The notes beneath the pieces are model-generated. The model ran no database searches. It was not told where the DNA came from and worked only from the letters and a program-made list of their open reading frames with translations. A stretch of 64,000 bases of DNA, from assembly GCF_900120005.1 (NCBI RefSeq), contig NZ_LT635451.1:420161-484160 (forward strand), given 5' to 3'. The number at the start of each line of letters is the position of its first letter. Within the stretch, counting starts at the first letter, position 1. Of this stretch, positions 7,604-16,393 are shown piece by piece. Position numbers and translations under genes: made by a program. This DNA is from Holdemania sp. Marseille-P2844 (lineage in GTDB: Bacteria > Bacillota_I > Bacilli_A > Erysipelotrichales > Erysipelotrichaceae).

Positions 7604-8260
7604 ATGAAAAAAACAGCGGTCATGATCTACCGGGCGTTTTGCATGCAGGAGATCAGCTGCCTGACCGATTGGTTAGTCGGATTGGGCAAACCGATGATCG
7701 TCTGCGCGGCGGATCATCAACCGGTGAAAACGGAAGAAGGCTTTACCGTGCTGCCGGAGTTCAGCTACGATGAAGTCAACCTTGACGAGATCGACTGCCT
7801 GATTCTTCCGGGAATCAGCGAATTTCCGGAAGTGTTAAAGGATCAGCGCCAGCTGGACTTTTTAGCCCGGTTCAAGGAGCGGCCGGATATTTTGATTGCC
7901 GCGATCTCCGTGTCCCCGGTGTTATTAGCGGCGGCGGGGTTGTTAAATGGGATTTGTTACTGCGGTGGATTTTATCAGGAAGTGCTGGACGATCTGCCGT
8001 TTATGGAAAAAGAAAATTTCCGCTTTGAGCCGATCGTCGTAGAGGGCAACATCATGACGGCTTTCGGCGGGGCGTTCCGTGAGTTTGCCTTAGCGGTGAT
8101 GGAGAAACTGGGCTTCGAAGTGCCGGCGGAACCTTTCGGTCCGCTGGCTGAAAACTGGACTAGGGATAAGCTGAACTTCACGATGGAATCGGAGGTTGAA
8201 AAAACGTATTGGAAAAACGCGCTGGCGATGCTGAAACGGGAATGTCCGCAGTTTTTTTAA
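7604..8260 (+). CDS. DJ-1/PfpI-family protein, nucleophile cysteine replaced
   Basis: This 218-residue cytosolic protein has the DJ-1/PfpI (class I glutamine amidotransferase-like) fold. An N-terminal Rossmann-like strand (KTAVMIYRAFCMQEISCLTD) leads to the conserved DCLILPGI segment near 65. The nucleophile elbow reads AAISVSPVLLAAAGLL near 107, where most relatives have a cysteine (AICxGPxxLAxAGLL); here a serine stands there. The FGGAFREFALAVMEKLG segment near 152 matches the usual GxxxxxDF..vvekL region. Function may be a chaperone, hydrolase-like or regulatory role; the missing cysteine argues against glyoxalase/deglycase chemistry. A GGGAGGGG stretch is the ribosome-binding site. Confidence 0.8.
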   Translation: MKKTAVMIYRAFCMQEISCLTDWLVGLGKPMIVCAADHQPVKTEEGFTVLPEFSYDEVNLDEIDCLILPGISEFPEVLKDQRQLDFLARFKERPDILIAAISVSPVLLAAAGLLNGICYCGGFYQEVLDDLPFMEKENFRFEPIVVEGNIMTAFGGAFREFALAVMEKLGFEVPAEPFGPLAENWTRDKLNFTMESEVEKTYWKNALAMLKRECPQFF

Positions 8261-8363
8261 GAAGCGCGGCTGAACTTTTCGTCTATCACTTCGTTGGTTT
8301 GCTTTTTCGATGTATTCTAGCTTTTTTTCCTTTCCGGAGATGTCGGAATTCGTTGAAATTCGA

Positions 8364-8392
8364 TTGACAAGCGGAGATCCAATGCCTATAAT
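8364..8392 (+). promoter_or_regulatory. Consensus promoter of the valS T-box transcript
   Basis: TTGACA (8364-8369), exactly 17 bases, TATAAT (8387-8392): a full consensus sigma-A promoter. Transcription should start near 8399. Confidence 0.92.
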
Positions 8393-8398
8393 AAAGCC

Positions 8399-8621
8399 AT
8401 CTACGTTGAACGGAAGAAGTAGCGGCTTTGGGAAATCAGAGAGCTCCCGGAAGGTGCAAGGGAGTCAGAAGAAGCAGTGAACAGTCGTCCGGAAGTTGAT
8501 TTTCTGAATTTTAAGTAGGAAAATCCGAATGCCGTCGTTACTGGTGAAAGCGCATCTTTGATCAAAGATGAAGTAAGGTGGTACCGCGCGTCAAGCGTCC
8601 TTGTTGCAGGGCGCTTTTTTT
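8399..8621 (+). promoter_or_regulatory. T-box riboswitch (Val) of valS
   Basis: The leader contains the T-box core AAGGTGGTACCGCG at 8576-8589, followed by the terminator stem. The Stem I region carries the usual AGAGAG (8438-8443) and GGAAGGTGCAAG signatures. In the specifier region near 8484 the sequence GTCGTC offers Val codon GTC. Uncharged tRNA-Val should pair with the codon and, through its free CCA end, with the T-box bulge to favour the antiterminator. The exact specifier triplet is inferred. Confidence 0.93.
8593..8621 (+). terminator. T-box attenuator terminator of valS
   Basis: AAGCGTCCT-TGTTGC-AGGGCGCTT (one G-U pair) followed by seven T. It competes with the antiterminator formed by the T-box sequence just upstream. 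Confidence 0.9.
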
Positions 8622-8660
8622 GTTCAACGAAGGAAAATAAAAAAACAGGAGGAAGAACTG

Positions 8661-11270
8661 ATGAAAAAGGAACTGGCCCCGAAATATAACCATCTGGATG
8701 TGGAGCAGGGCTATGACAACTGGATCAAAGAAGGCTATTTTACAGCCGGCGACAAAAGCAAGGATCCGTTCTGTATCGTGATCCCGCCGCCGAATGTCAC
8801 CGGCAAGCTGCACCTGGGGCATGCCTGGGATACGACGCTGCAGGATATCATCGCCCGTTACAAGCGGATGCAGGGCTACGACATGCTGTGGGTTCCGGGC
8901 ATGGACCACGCCGGCATCGCAACGCAGGCGAAGGTGGATGAGCGCCTGAAAAAAGAAGGCGTTTCCCGCTATGATCTGGGCCGTGAGAAATTTCTGGAAC
9001 GGGCTTGGGACTGGAAGGAAGAATATGCTGGGCATATTCGTCAGCAGTGGGCGAAGATGGGGCTGTCGCTGGACTACACCCGCGAGCGTTTTACACTGGA
9101 CGAAGGCTTAAGCAAAGCCGTCGCCAAGGTTTTTGTCGACTACTACAACGACGGCCTGATCTATCAGGGCGAGCGGATCATCAACTGGGATCCGGCGGCC
9201 AAGACGGCGCTGAGCAACATCGAGGTTATCCATAAGGAAACCGAAGGCGCGATGTATACGTTCAACTACAAGGTCGTTGAAACCGGCGACTGCTTCCAGG
9301 TTGCGACGACCCGGCCGGAAACAATGTTCGGCGACGTCTGCGTCGTTGTGCATCCGGACGATGAACGGTTTAAGCATCTGATCGGCCTGCACGCCGTCAA
9401 TCCGGCAAATGGGGATGAACTGCCGATCATCGGCGACGACTACATCGACATCGAATTCGGAACCGGCGCGATGAAATGTACGCCGGCCCACGATCCAAAC
9501 GACTTCGCGATCGCAGAACGCCACCATCTGCCGCGGATCATCTGCATGAATCCGGACGCGACGATGAACGAGCGCTGCGGCGAGTTTGAAGGCATGGACC
9601 GCTTTGAATGCCGCAAACAGCTGACGGAAAAAATCCGTCAGGAAGGCAATTTGATCAACATCGAAAAACATATCCATCAGGTCGGCTATTCCGAACGGAC
9701 CGACGTCATCGTCGAACCGATGCTTTCCAAGCAGTGGTTTGTCCGCATGAAGCCGCTGGCGGAGGACGTTCTGAAGCATCAGGAATTGGCTGAGGAAAAG
9801 ATCAACTTCTACCCGCCGCGCTTTGAAAAGACCTTCACGCAGTGGCTGGAAAACATTGAGGACTGGTGCATCTCCCGCCAGCTGTGGTGGGGCCACCGGA
9901 TCCCGGCCTGGTACCATAAGGAAACCGGCGAGATTTACGTCGGCACGGAAGCGCCGCAGGATCTTGAGAACTGGAATCAGGATGAGGATGTTCTGGACAC
10001 CTGGTTCTCCAGCGCATTATGGCCCTTCTCGACGCTGGGCTGGCCGGATAAAACGCCGGATCTGGAACGTTATTATCCCAATGACGTGCTGGTCACGGGC
10101 TATGATATCATTTTCTTCTGGGTCGCCCGGATGGCGTTCCAGGCCCGCTACTTCACAAAGTCCCGGCCGTTTAAGGATGTTCTGATCCACGGCCTGATCC
10201 GCGACGCTCAGGGCCGCAAAATGTCGAAATCGCTGGGCAACGGCGTCGATCCGATGGACGTCATCGCCAAGCACGGCGTCGACAGCCTGCGCTTCTTCCT
10301 GACGACCAATTCCACCCCGGGTCAGGATATGCGCTACATTGAGGAAAAGCTGGAAGCGTCCTGGAACTTCATCAACAAGATCTGGAATGCGTCCCGTTTC
10401 GTCATGATGAATATGCCGGAGGATTTCACGCTCGCGGACATTGACCTCAGCACACTGTCGATCACCGACACCTGGATTCTCAACCGGTTGAATGAAACGA
10501 TTGCCTCGGTGACCGCCAACATGGACAAGTATGAGTTCGCGCTGGTCGGCAACGAGCTGTACAGCTTTATCTGGGATGATTTCTGCAGTTGGTATATCGA
10601 ATTAAGCAAAGCTGGATTGAACAGCGAGGATGCCCAGGTTAAGCGGGCGACCCAGTCGACGCTGATCGTCTGCCTGCGCGCGATCATCCGTCTGCTTCAT
10701 CCGTTCATGCCGTTTGTCACCGAAGAAATTTACAGCGTCCTGCCGCATGATGAAAAAGCATGCTGCCTGGCGGCCTGGCCGGCGCCGGTGGAAGGCCTGG
10801 ACTTAAGCCATAACGAGGAAGTTGATCAGTTGATCTCCGTTATCAAGACGATCCGTCAGGTCCGTGTCGATTACAATCTGAAGCCGTCCGCGCCGCTGGC
10901 GATGACGATCCGGAATGCGCAGAACCAGCCGGTCGCTGTCGACGCTCCGATTGCTTCGATTTATGAGAAGATGTGCAAGGCCAGCTGGAAAGCGGAGCTG
11001 GACGGGGAAATGCTCATTCGTCCGATTTTAGGTGGATCTGTATGTATTCCGATGAGCGACGTTGTCGATCTGGAAGAAGAAAAAGCCAAACTGAAAAAAG
11101 AAGCCGAGCATCTGAACGCTGAAATCAAGCGTGCGGAAGGCATGCTTTCCAATGAACGCTTTGTCGCCAAGGCTCCGGCTGAGAAAGTCGAAGCGGAACG
11201 TAAAAAGCTGGAAACCTATAAGCAGCAGCTGGAAATCGTCCAGACCCGCTTGCAGGAAATTGAGAAATAA
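8661..11270 (+). CDS. valS: Valyl-tRNA synthetase
   Basis: This 869-residue class I aminoacyl-tRNA synthetase charges tRNA-Val and edits misactivated threonine. The HIGH-type motif is KLHLGHAWD near residue 50 and the KMSKS motif is GRKMSKSLGNGVDP near 518. The CP1 editing domain lies between about 180 and 350 (VATTRPETMFGD is its signature). The C-terminal coiled coil from about 800 onward (LEEEKAKLKKEAEHLNAEI) is typical of ValRS. ATG at 8661 is chosen because AGGAGG lies 8 bases upstream; the frame is open further back but into the attenuator. Expression is controlled by the T-box leader. A folylpolyglutamate synthase gene, a frequent downstream partner, is not here. Confidence 0.97.
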   Translation: MKKELAPKYNHLDVEQGYDNWIKEGYFTAGDKSKDPFCIVIPPPNVTGKLHLGHAWDTTLQDIIARYKRMQGYDMLWVPGMDHAGIATQAKVDERLKKEGVSRYDLGREKFLERAWDWKEEYAGHIRQQWAKMGLSLDYTRERFTLDEGLSKAVAKVFVDYYNDGLIYQGERIINWDPAAKTALSNIEVIHKETEGAMYTFNYKVVETGDCFQVATTRPETMFGDVCVVVHPDDERFKHLIGLHAVNPANGDELPIIGDDYIDIEFGTGAMKCTPAHDPNDFAIAERHHLPRIICMNPDATMNERCGEFEGMDRFECRKQLTEKIRQEGNLINIEKHIHQVGYSERTDVIVEPMLSKQWFVRMKPLAEDVLKHQELAEEKINFYPPRFEKTFTQWLENIEDWCISRQLWWGHRIPAWYHKETGEIYVGTEAPQDLENWNQDEDVLDTWFSSALWPFSTLGWPDKTPDLERYYPNDVLVTGYDIIFFWVARMAFQARYFTKSRPFKDVLIHGLIRDAQGRKMSKSLGNGVDPMDVIAKHGVDSLRFFLTTNSTPGQDMRYIEEKLEASWNFINKIWNASRFVMMNMPEDFTLADIDLSTLSITDTWILNRLNETIASVTANMDKYEFALVGNELYSFIWDDFCSWYIELSKAGLNSEDAQVKRATQSTLIVCLRAIIRLLHPFMPFVTEEIYSVLPHDEKACCLAAWPAPVEGLDLSHNEEVDQLISVIKTIRQVRVDYNLKPSAPLAMTIRNAQNQPVAVDAPIASIYEKMCKASWKAELDGEMLIRPILGGSVCIPMSDVVDLEEEKAKLKKEAEHLNAEIKRAEGMLSNERFVAKAPAEKVEAERKKLETYKQQLEIVQTRLQEIEK

Positions 11271-11313
11271 ACGCCGTCAAAGGAATTTCATCTTCCAGAC
11301 AGAATTAACGATC

Positions 11314-11339
11314 ACCCGGTCCAATGGACCGGGTTTTCT
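11314..11339 (+). terminator. Intrinsic terminator after valS
   Basis: CCCGGTCC-AAT-GGACCGGG followed by TTTTCTT, 44 bases after the valS stop. The rest of the 11340-11768 gap has no supportable gene; short frames there lack ribosome-binding sites and recognisable residues. Confidence 0.9.
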
Positions 11340-11649
11340 TGTGGAGCGACCGATTTCAAAAGCATCGGCATCGGCAGCACGTTGAGCGATGTTCACCGCA
11401 AGGGGCACAAAGAAAGGCCGGATGTTTCTTGCCTAAATCAAAAATGGAAGAAAACAGATCAATCTGAAGGGAGGCAGGATCTGCGGCAGAAACACGCGCT
11501 GAAAGCAGGCATGATCCGCAGACGCCATCGAGAACATAAGACGGAAAACAAAAACAGGCTTTCTAAAATCTTTCAGAAAGTTTTACGCCCGGGGCTAGAC
11601 AAAATGCGGCAAGTGTCGTTATCGTCATGGGCTTCGCTGTCACCGGCGC

Positions 11650-11678
11650 TTGTCTTTTGGCGAGGAGAAGACTACAAT
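11650..11678 (+). promoter_or_regulatory. Possible promoter of the Lrp-like/acyl-CoA synthetase pair
   Basis: TTGTCT (11650-11655), 17 bases, TACAAT (11673-11678), about 90 bases before the start codon. The match to consensus is moderate. Confidence 0.45.
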
Positions 11679-11768
11679 AAAATAAATGATAGCGCTTACA
11701 AGAAAGCAGATTGAGATTCCGTCAAAGTCGAAAGACTTTCAGCATACATTGAAATGAGGTGGTATTCG

Positions 11769-12992
11769 ATGACGGAGAAACAATATCTTTTAGGTACGGA
11801 TGAGCAGCAGCAATGGATGCAGGAGTACACGTTTGCCCCGCGCGGCATCGGGTTCAAAGAACCCGGTGTGCTTGGAATGGACGCGAAGGAATTCTCAGCG
11901 TTCAACGTGGCCAAATCGTTTTATCAGGTGCATCCGGAGGTTTTTAACTTAAAACTTGTGGCGGAGAAGACCGGCGTGGCGGAAAGTGAGATCGCAGCCC
12001 GACTGAAACGTATGGTCGATCGCCGGTTGATCATGTTTGTGAAGAATTCTTCCGTTTCCGCTCTGGGTTTTGGGTTGTATTACTGGATTGTGAAAATGAA
12101 AGAGGACTGCCCGCCGCAGGCAAAGACGCAGTTGGCGGAATGGATTCAGAATAAGGACGAGATCTGCACCGGTTATTTAACGGAAGGTGATTTCGATTTC
12201 TTCTGCGGCAATCACATGCGTGTGCTGGACAATCTGCTTTGCGGCGTGATCGAACCGATCCGGCGCAACCGCTGGGTCGAATCCATTCATCTCTGTCCGA
12301 TCCGCCGCGACGTCCGCGAATCCCACGTCAATTTGTGGGACGCTCCGAAAGCGGATTACCGCCGCTATCTGTGGTCGGACGCGCAGAAAGCCAACTTTTT
12401 AAACAGTCAGAACGAGATGGACGCTACGGACTTTGCGATCATCGACATTCTGAACAATGTGACCTCGATCGAAGATTTCTTTGATTACGAGGTGCTCGGC
12501 CAGCTGTCCGGTCTGGATCCGGCGGCGATGAAGAAGGATCTGGGCTGGATCGTCGATCATCAGCGCTATGTCGTGCCGATGTTCTATTTTAATTATCAGG
12601 CGCTGGGGCTGAACATGCACTGTTATCTGATCCGCTTGTTCCAGAATGTGACCAGCTGCCGCAAGGAACAAATTGTCGATGAGCTGACCCGGTGTCCGGA
12701 ATTCAACAATATCTTCGAGTTCTCTGATGGTATTTACGACATTCTGGTGAGCGCTTATACGCAGCTGACAGATCTGGACGCCTTGCGCACAATGTTAGAC
12801 GGTTACGCCGAGATCGAAGAAATCTGGGAAGCTGACAGTCCGCGGCAGTTCCGCCGTTGGACGGCGCGGCTGGATAAAGACGCGGATATGTGGGAGGAAT
12901 GTATTTTTACTGATGATTTCCTGCAGGACCGCACGAGCTTGCCGATCGAACCGGCGGGGGAATGGCAGGAGAAAGGCGGTGAAGAACGATGA
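11769..12992 (+). CDS. Double Lrp/AsnC-like transcription regulator
   Basis: This 407-residue cytosolic protein appears to hold two Lrp/AsnC-like halves. The first helix-turn-helix lies near residues 55-95 (FNLKLVAEKTGVAESEIAAR) with a following sensor-like segment (FGLYYWIVKMKEDCPPQAK). The second begins near 220 (DFAIIDILNNVTSIEDFF, then LSGLDPAAMKKDLGWIVDHQ) with its own sensor-like half (LGLNMHCYLIRLFQNVTS). Standard Lrp proteins are about 150 residues, so this is more than twice as long. ATG 11769 lies 6 bases after AGGTGG; the ATG at 11754 has no site. It overlaps the next gene by 4 bases (ATGA), so it probably controls or senses a ligand of that enzyme. The ligand is unknown. Confidence 0.72.
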   Translation: MTEKQYLLGTDEQQQWMQEYTFAPRGIGFKEPGVLGMDAKEFSAFNVAKSFYQVHPEVFNLKLVAEKTGVAESEIAARLKRMVDRRLIMFVKNSSVSALGFGLYYWIVKMKEDCPPQAKTQLAEWIQNKDEICTGYLTEGDFDFFCGNHMRVLDNLLCGVIEPIRRNRWVESIHLCPIRRDVRESHVNLWDAPKADYRRYLWSDAQKANFLNSQNEMDATDFAIIDILNNVTSIEDFFDYEVLGQLSGLDPAAMKKDLGWIVDHQRYVVPMFYFNYQALGLNMHCYLIRLFQNVTSCRKEQIVDELTRCPEFNNIFEFSDGIYDILVSAYTQLTDLDALRTMLDGYAEIEEIWEADSPRQFRRWTARLDKDADMWEECIFTDDFLQDRTSLPIEPAGEWQEKGGEER

Positions 12993-14392
12993 AGACCAAT
13001 GCGATCCGCGGGTATGTTGTCGATCGGCTGCAATATGCTTTAAACCCATCCAGCATCGCGGTGATCGGCGCCAGCCGCTGTCCGGGCAAGGTTGGCCATA
13101 AGGTTATCGACGGCTTACAGAAATGGGGCTATCAGGGAAAAATTTACCCGGTGAATCCGCGCGCGGAGAAGGTTGCGGGCTTAAAAGCTTATCCGACCCT
13201 GCGGGAGATTGAGGAGCCGGTTGATCTGGCGTTCATCGCGGTGCCGGCGCATCTGGTCAAATCGATTCTGGAAGACTGCGTAGCCAAGGAAGTAAAAATC
13301 GTTGTGATCGCGACCAGCGCCTTTAAGGAGATCGGCCGCGGCGAGCTGCAGGATGAGCTGACAGAATATTGCCGGGCCAACGAGCTGCCGTTGATCGGAC
13401 CGAACTTAGTCGGCATGGGATCGCCGGCGCTGAATTTCAACTGCGGCTTTATCCCCTATCTGCCAACGCTGGGACCGGTAGCGATGATTTCTCAATCCGG
13501 CGCCAACCTGTTGGCGGCGTTAGGCACCTCGCAGAAGGATCACTACGGCATGAGCTTCTTCGTCGGGTTAGGCAATAAGGCTGACGTCGATTTCAGCGAA
13601 TTTATCGCCTATGCCGGCAAGGACGACAACACGAAGTGCATCGCCGTCTATATGGAAGGGCTGGACAGCCCGGAGGCGTTTATTGAAGCCTGTCAGTCGG
13701 TGGCCAAGCCGGTCGTCGCGATCAAGGTCGGACGCAGTCCGATCGGCGTGAAAGCGGCGTTTGCCCACACGGCCAGCGAAAACGTGAAAGATGATGCATA
13801 TTATGATGAGGTCTTCGCTCAGGCCGGAGCGCTGCGGGCGACGACATGGCAGGAGTTTCTCGATGTTTCGCTGGCGCTTGGAACCCAACCGGCACTGCGC
13901 GGCGAAAACGTCGTGATGATTACCAACGGCGGCGGTTCCGGCCTTCTGAGCTGCGACCACTTTGACCGCTGCGGTCTGCCGCTGAAAGAATTAAAGGAAA
14001 TTTCGCCGAGTCTGGCCGGGCGCATTCGCGCGTACATGCCGATGTTCGGCTCGCCGCTCAATCCGGTCGATATTTCCGGCACCGCTTCGCCAACGCAGTA
14101 CAAAGGCGCCTTCATGCAGGCGATGCGCGATCCCGCAGTCGACGGAATTCTTGGCTCGATCTGTCCGACTGCGGTGACTAACGTCGATGCGGTCGTCGAC
14201 GTTGTGATCGAAGTCCACGACCGTTACCGCCGCTTAGGCAAACCGTTTATCATGGAATGCCAGGGCGGAGAGGAATGCCAGCGGGCGATCATGAAGCTGC
14301 GCGATCACGGTATCCCGGCGTATTCGACAGCGGAACAGGCGGTTAACGCGATGGTGGCGTTATATCGCTATAGTCAGATGCAGAAAAAATAA
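12989..14392 (+). CDS. ADP-forming acyl-CoA synthetase, alpha-subunit type
   Basis: This 467-residue protein matches the alpha subunit of NDP-forming acyl-CoA synthetases (acyl-CoA + ADP + Pi to acid + CoA + ATP). A CoA-binding Rossmann domain leads (SSIAVIGASRCPGKVGHKV near 21, IYPVNPRAEKVAG near 52). Succinyl-CoA-ligase-like domains follow (IGPNLVGMGSPALNFN, MISQSGANLLAA, VFFVGLGNKADVDF-like region). The phospho-histidine is visible in KAAFAHTASENVKDD near 255, matching the family SHTGA position. No beta (ATP-grasp) subunit is fused or adjacent, so the enzyme would need a partner from elsewhere. The gene overlaps the Lrp-like regulator by 4 bases, which suggests one functional unit. Confidence 0.85.
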   Translation: MKTNAIRGYVVDRLQYALNPSSIAVIGASRCPGKVGHKVIDGLQKWGYQGKIYPVNPRAEKVAGLKAYPTLREIEEPVDLAFIAVPAHLVKSILEDCVAKEVKIVVIATSAFKEIGRGELQDELTEYCRANELPLIGPNLVGMGSPALNFNCGFIPYLPTLGPVAMISQSGANLLAALGTSQKDHYGMSFFVGLGNKADVDFSEFIAYAGKDDNTKCIAVYMEGLDSPEAFIEACQSVAKPVVAIKVGRSPIGVKAAFAHTASENVKDDAYYDEVFAQAGALRATTWQEFLDVSLALGTQPALRGENVVMITNGGGSGLLSCDHFDRCGLPLKELKEISPSLAGRIRAYMPMFGSPLNPVDISGTASPTQYKGAFMQAMRDPAVDGILGSICPTAVTNVDAVVDVVIEVHDRYRRLGKPFIMECQGGEECQRAIMKLRDHGIPAYSTAEQAVNAMVALYRYSQMQKK

Positions 14393-14473
14393 ATGAAAAG
14401 GGTAAAGCGAAAAGTTTGAGATCCAGCGCTTCTTTTCTTGAAAGTTTTTAATAAATGATAAAGGATGAAAGAG

Positions 14474-14514
14474 CCGCGGCATTTCAGAATAAAAGCTGAA
14501 ATGCCGCGGTTTTT
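14474..14514 (+). terminator. Strong intrinsic terminator after the acyl-CoA synthetase gene
   Basis: A perfect 14-bp stem (CCGCGGCATTTCAG paired with CTGAAATGCCGCGG) with an 8-base loop is followed by TTTTT. Confidence 0.95.
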
Positions 14515-14556
14515 CTGTGATTTGATCGCGCAAAGACAGAAAATCGGTTAAGCTAA

Positions 14557-14598
<42 letters not shown>

Positions 14599-14631
14599 GA
14601 TAAGGATAAAAAGAGAGAACTGAGAAAAGAG

Positions 14632-14651
14632 GATAAGCGAAGGCGCTTATC
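14632..14651 (+). other. Hairpin directly before the ribosome-binding site
   Basis: GATAAGCG-AAGG-CGCTTATC is a perfect 8-bp stem with a GNRA-like 4-base loop. The ribosome-binding site (AGAAAGGA) begins at the next base, so folding could affect translation or protect the mRNA 5' end. Confidence 0.6.
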
Positions 14652-14665
14652 AGAAAGGAAAAAGC

Positions 14666-15211
14666 ATGGCGGAAAGAAAAATTATTTTAAATCTGGCGAT
14701 GAGTTTGGATGGTTATATCTGTGATCCGGAGGGCGGTTTTGCCTGGATCAGCGGTCAGGGAGACCGTCGGCTGGACACAGTTCCTCATTACGACATCGAA
14801 GCCTTCGCCAGGCAGGTTGACGTGATCGTGATGGGACGCAAAGCCTATGAGGACTGTGGGCTGGACTTTGTCGCAGAGCCGCAAACCAAGCAATTCTGGG
14901 TCGCCTCCTCCAAGCCGCTGACATTAGAGCCGCCAGCCCGGTGGATCAGCGGGGATCTGGTCGCTTCGGTGCTGGCGCTGAAAAAACAGCCGGGCAAGGA
15001 TATCTGGCTATTCGGCGGAGCTGGCATAGTGGATCCGTTTATTCGGGCCGACGCCATCGACGAATACATCGTCGGGATCATTCCGATTCTGCTGGGGCAG
15101 GGGCGGCGGTTATTTCATGAAGGCTTCGCGCCGATCATGCTGCATCTGGAACAGTTCTGGATTGACGACGGTGTCGTGGTGATGCGCTATCGCCGCCGCA
15201 GTGCGCTTTAA
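14666..15211 (+). CDS. RibD C-terminal/dihydrofolate reductase-like protein
   Basis: This 181-residue cytosolic NAD(P)H-dependent reductase belongs to the RibD-C/DHFR-like superfamily (the YyaP/YwjB type). It opens with the family start IILNLAMSLDGYICDPEGGF. VIVMGRKAYED near 51 is the conserved MGRxTYE-type motif. IWLFGGAGIVDPFIRADAID near 112 is the nucleotide-binding loop and following helix. The natural substrate is unknown. AGAAAGGAAAAAGC precedes the ATG. The 5' region contains the heptamer repeat and the hairpin described separately. Confidence 0.85.
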   Translation: MAERKIILNLAMSLDGYICDPEGGFAWISGQGDRRLDTVPHYDIEAFARQVDVIVMGRKAYEDCGLDFVAEPQTKQFWVASSKPLTLEPPARWISGDLVASVLALKKQPGKDIWLFGGAGIVDPFIRADAIDEYIVGIIPILLGQGRRLFHEGFAPIMLHLEQFWIDDGVVVMRYRRRSAL

Positions 15212-15279
15212 GGAAGTGACAAAATCCGCGAACTGTCGGAATGGGGATAGTAAAAGATGAGGCAGGCGATCGGAAGTCA

Positions 15280-15288
15280 TGGTATAAT
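15280..15288 (+). promoter_or_regulatory. Extended -10 promoter before the hydrolase gene
   Basis: TGGTATAAT gives a TGN-extended perfect -10, 17 bases before the chosen ATG. No good -35 is visible. Confidence 0.5.
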
Positions 15289-15305
15289 AGGAACGGGTGA
15301 TAACC

Positions 15306-16259
15306 ATGAAAACAAAAACGAAATTGATGATTGCGGCCGGCGCCGCCGCAGGCGCGGCTGCCAGCTATTACGGCGTCTGCGAACTGGCGTATAACCGGTT
15401 TATCCGCCGCGGTCCGAAATTCTTTGCGATGGGTCCGCAGGAAGACGCGCTGACTGAAGAACAGCGGGCGGAACGCCGGCAGCGTCAGGAAGCGGTGCAG
15501 AGCTGGTTTGCGGCCAGCCAGGTGCTGGATCTGACGCTGACTTCTTTTGACGGGCTGCGGCTGCACGCAACTCAGATTCTCAACCATCCCGACAGCGACA
15601 AGTGGATCGTGATGGCGCATGGCTATGGCGCGGACAGTCTGGCGCTTTTGCCAAGAGCGAAAACGTTTGACGAAGCCGGCTTTAACGTGCTCCTGCCGGA
15701 TCTGCGCGGGCATGGGTTAAGTGAGGGAGATTATGTCGGCATGGGCTGGAATGACCGGCGCGACCTGATCGCCTGGACGGACCGCATCGCAAGCGAGCAT
15801 CCCGCCAGCCAGATCGTCTTGTTCGGCCTGTCGATGGGCGCGTCTGCGGTGATGATGGCCTGCGGCGAAGAAGATCTCAGCGATCAAGTCGTCTGTGCGA
15901 TTGAGGACTGCGGCTATACCAGCGTCCCGGCGATTGCGGAAAAGCAGGTGCGCAGTGCGTTTGGAATCGCGACTCAGCCGGTTCTGATCGGGCTGTCGAC
16001 CTTGATCAAAATGCGCTGCGGCTACTCTGTTTGGGAAGCCAGCGCGGTGGAACAGCTGCGGCAGTGCCGTGTTCCGATGTTGTTTATCCATGGCGAAGAG
16101 GACGATTTTGTCCCCTATGACATGGTGTTTGAGAACTATTACGAGTGCGCCAGCGAAAAAGAGCTGTACACCGTGCCGTCAGCCGGGCATTGCGAAGCCT
16201 GCCGCAGTCCGCATTATGACGAGCGGCTGTTCCGTTTCATCCGCCGTTTCCTGCATTAA
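15306..16259 (+). CDS. Membrane-anchored alpha/beta hydrolase (YqkD-like)
   Basis: This 317-residue hydrolase has an N-terminal hydrophobic anchor or uncleaved signal (KLMIAAGAAAGAAASYYGVC, residues 6-25), so the catalytic domain probably lies outside the membrane. The nucleophile elbow is LFGLSMGASAV near 178 (GxSxG). The acid is likely in HGEEDDFVPY near 264, and the histidine is in SAGHCEACR near 295. The layout matches Bacillus YqkD and related esterase/peptidase-like proteins. ATG 15306 is chosen because the GGGTGA site overlaps the in-frame GTG at 15297. The substrate is unknown. Confidence 0.82.
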   Translation: MKTKTKLMIAAGAAAGAAASYYGVCELAYNRFIRRGPKFFAMGPQEDALTEEQRAERRQRQEAVQSWFAASQVLDLTLTSFDGLRLHATQILNHPDSDKWIVMAHGYGADSLALLPRAKTFDEAGFNVLLPDLRGHGLSEGDYVGMGWNDRRDLIAWTDRIASEHPASQIVLFGLSMGASAVMMACGEEDLSDQVVCAIEDCGYTSVPAIAEKQVRSAFGIATQPVLIGLSTLIKMRCGYSVWEASAVEQLRQCRVPMLFIHGEEDDFVPYDMVFENYYECASEKELYTVPSAGHCEACRSPHYDERLFRFIRRFLH

Positions 16260-16301
16260 GCAGGCAGGCGACCCTCAAATTTGAAAAAAAGTTTAAATCT
16301 G

Positions 16302-16338
16302 AAAAAAGCCTAACAGACCAGTTCTGAAAGGCTTTTTT
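16302..16338 (+). terminator. Intrinsic terminator after the hydrolase gene
   Basis: AAAAAAGCCT and AGGCTTTTTT form a 10-bp stem around a 17-base loop and end in a T-run. Confidence 0.85.
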
Positions 16339-16372
16339 GTCATTTTGAGGGAATCTGGTTAGACCAAATATA

Positions 16373-16386
16373 TGTAAACGTTTACA
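16373..16386 (+). promoter_or_regulatory. Perfect cre site (CcpA operator) upstream of ppdK
   Basis: TGTAAACGTTTACA matches the cre consensus TGWAARCGYTWNCW at all positions and is a perfect palindrome. It lies just upstream of the likely -35, a position from which CcpA often activates, in contrast to sites that overlap the promoter. The direction of control is an inference. Confidence 0.88.
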
Positions 16387-16393
16387 AAAACTA

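Noticed and set aside
9108-9917. 269-codon open frame on the - strand inside valS
   Set aside because: It lies fully within the valS coding region and is explained by its codon use.
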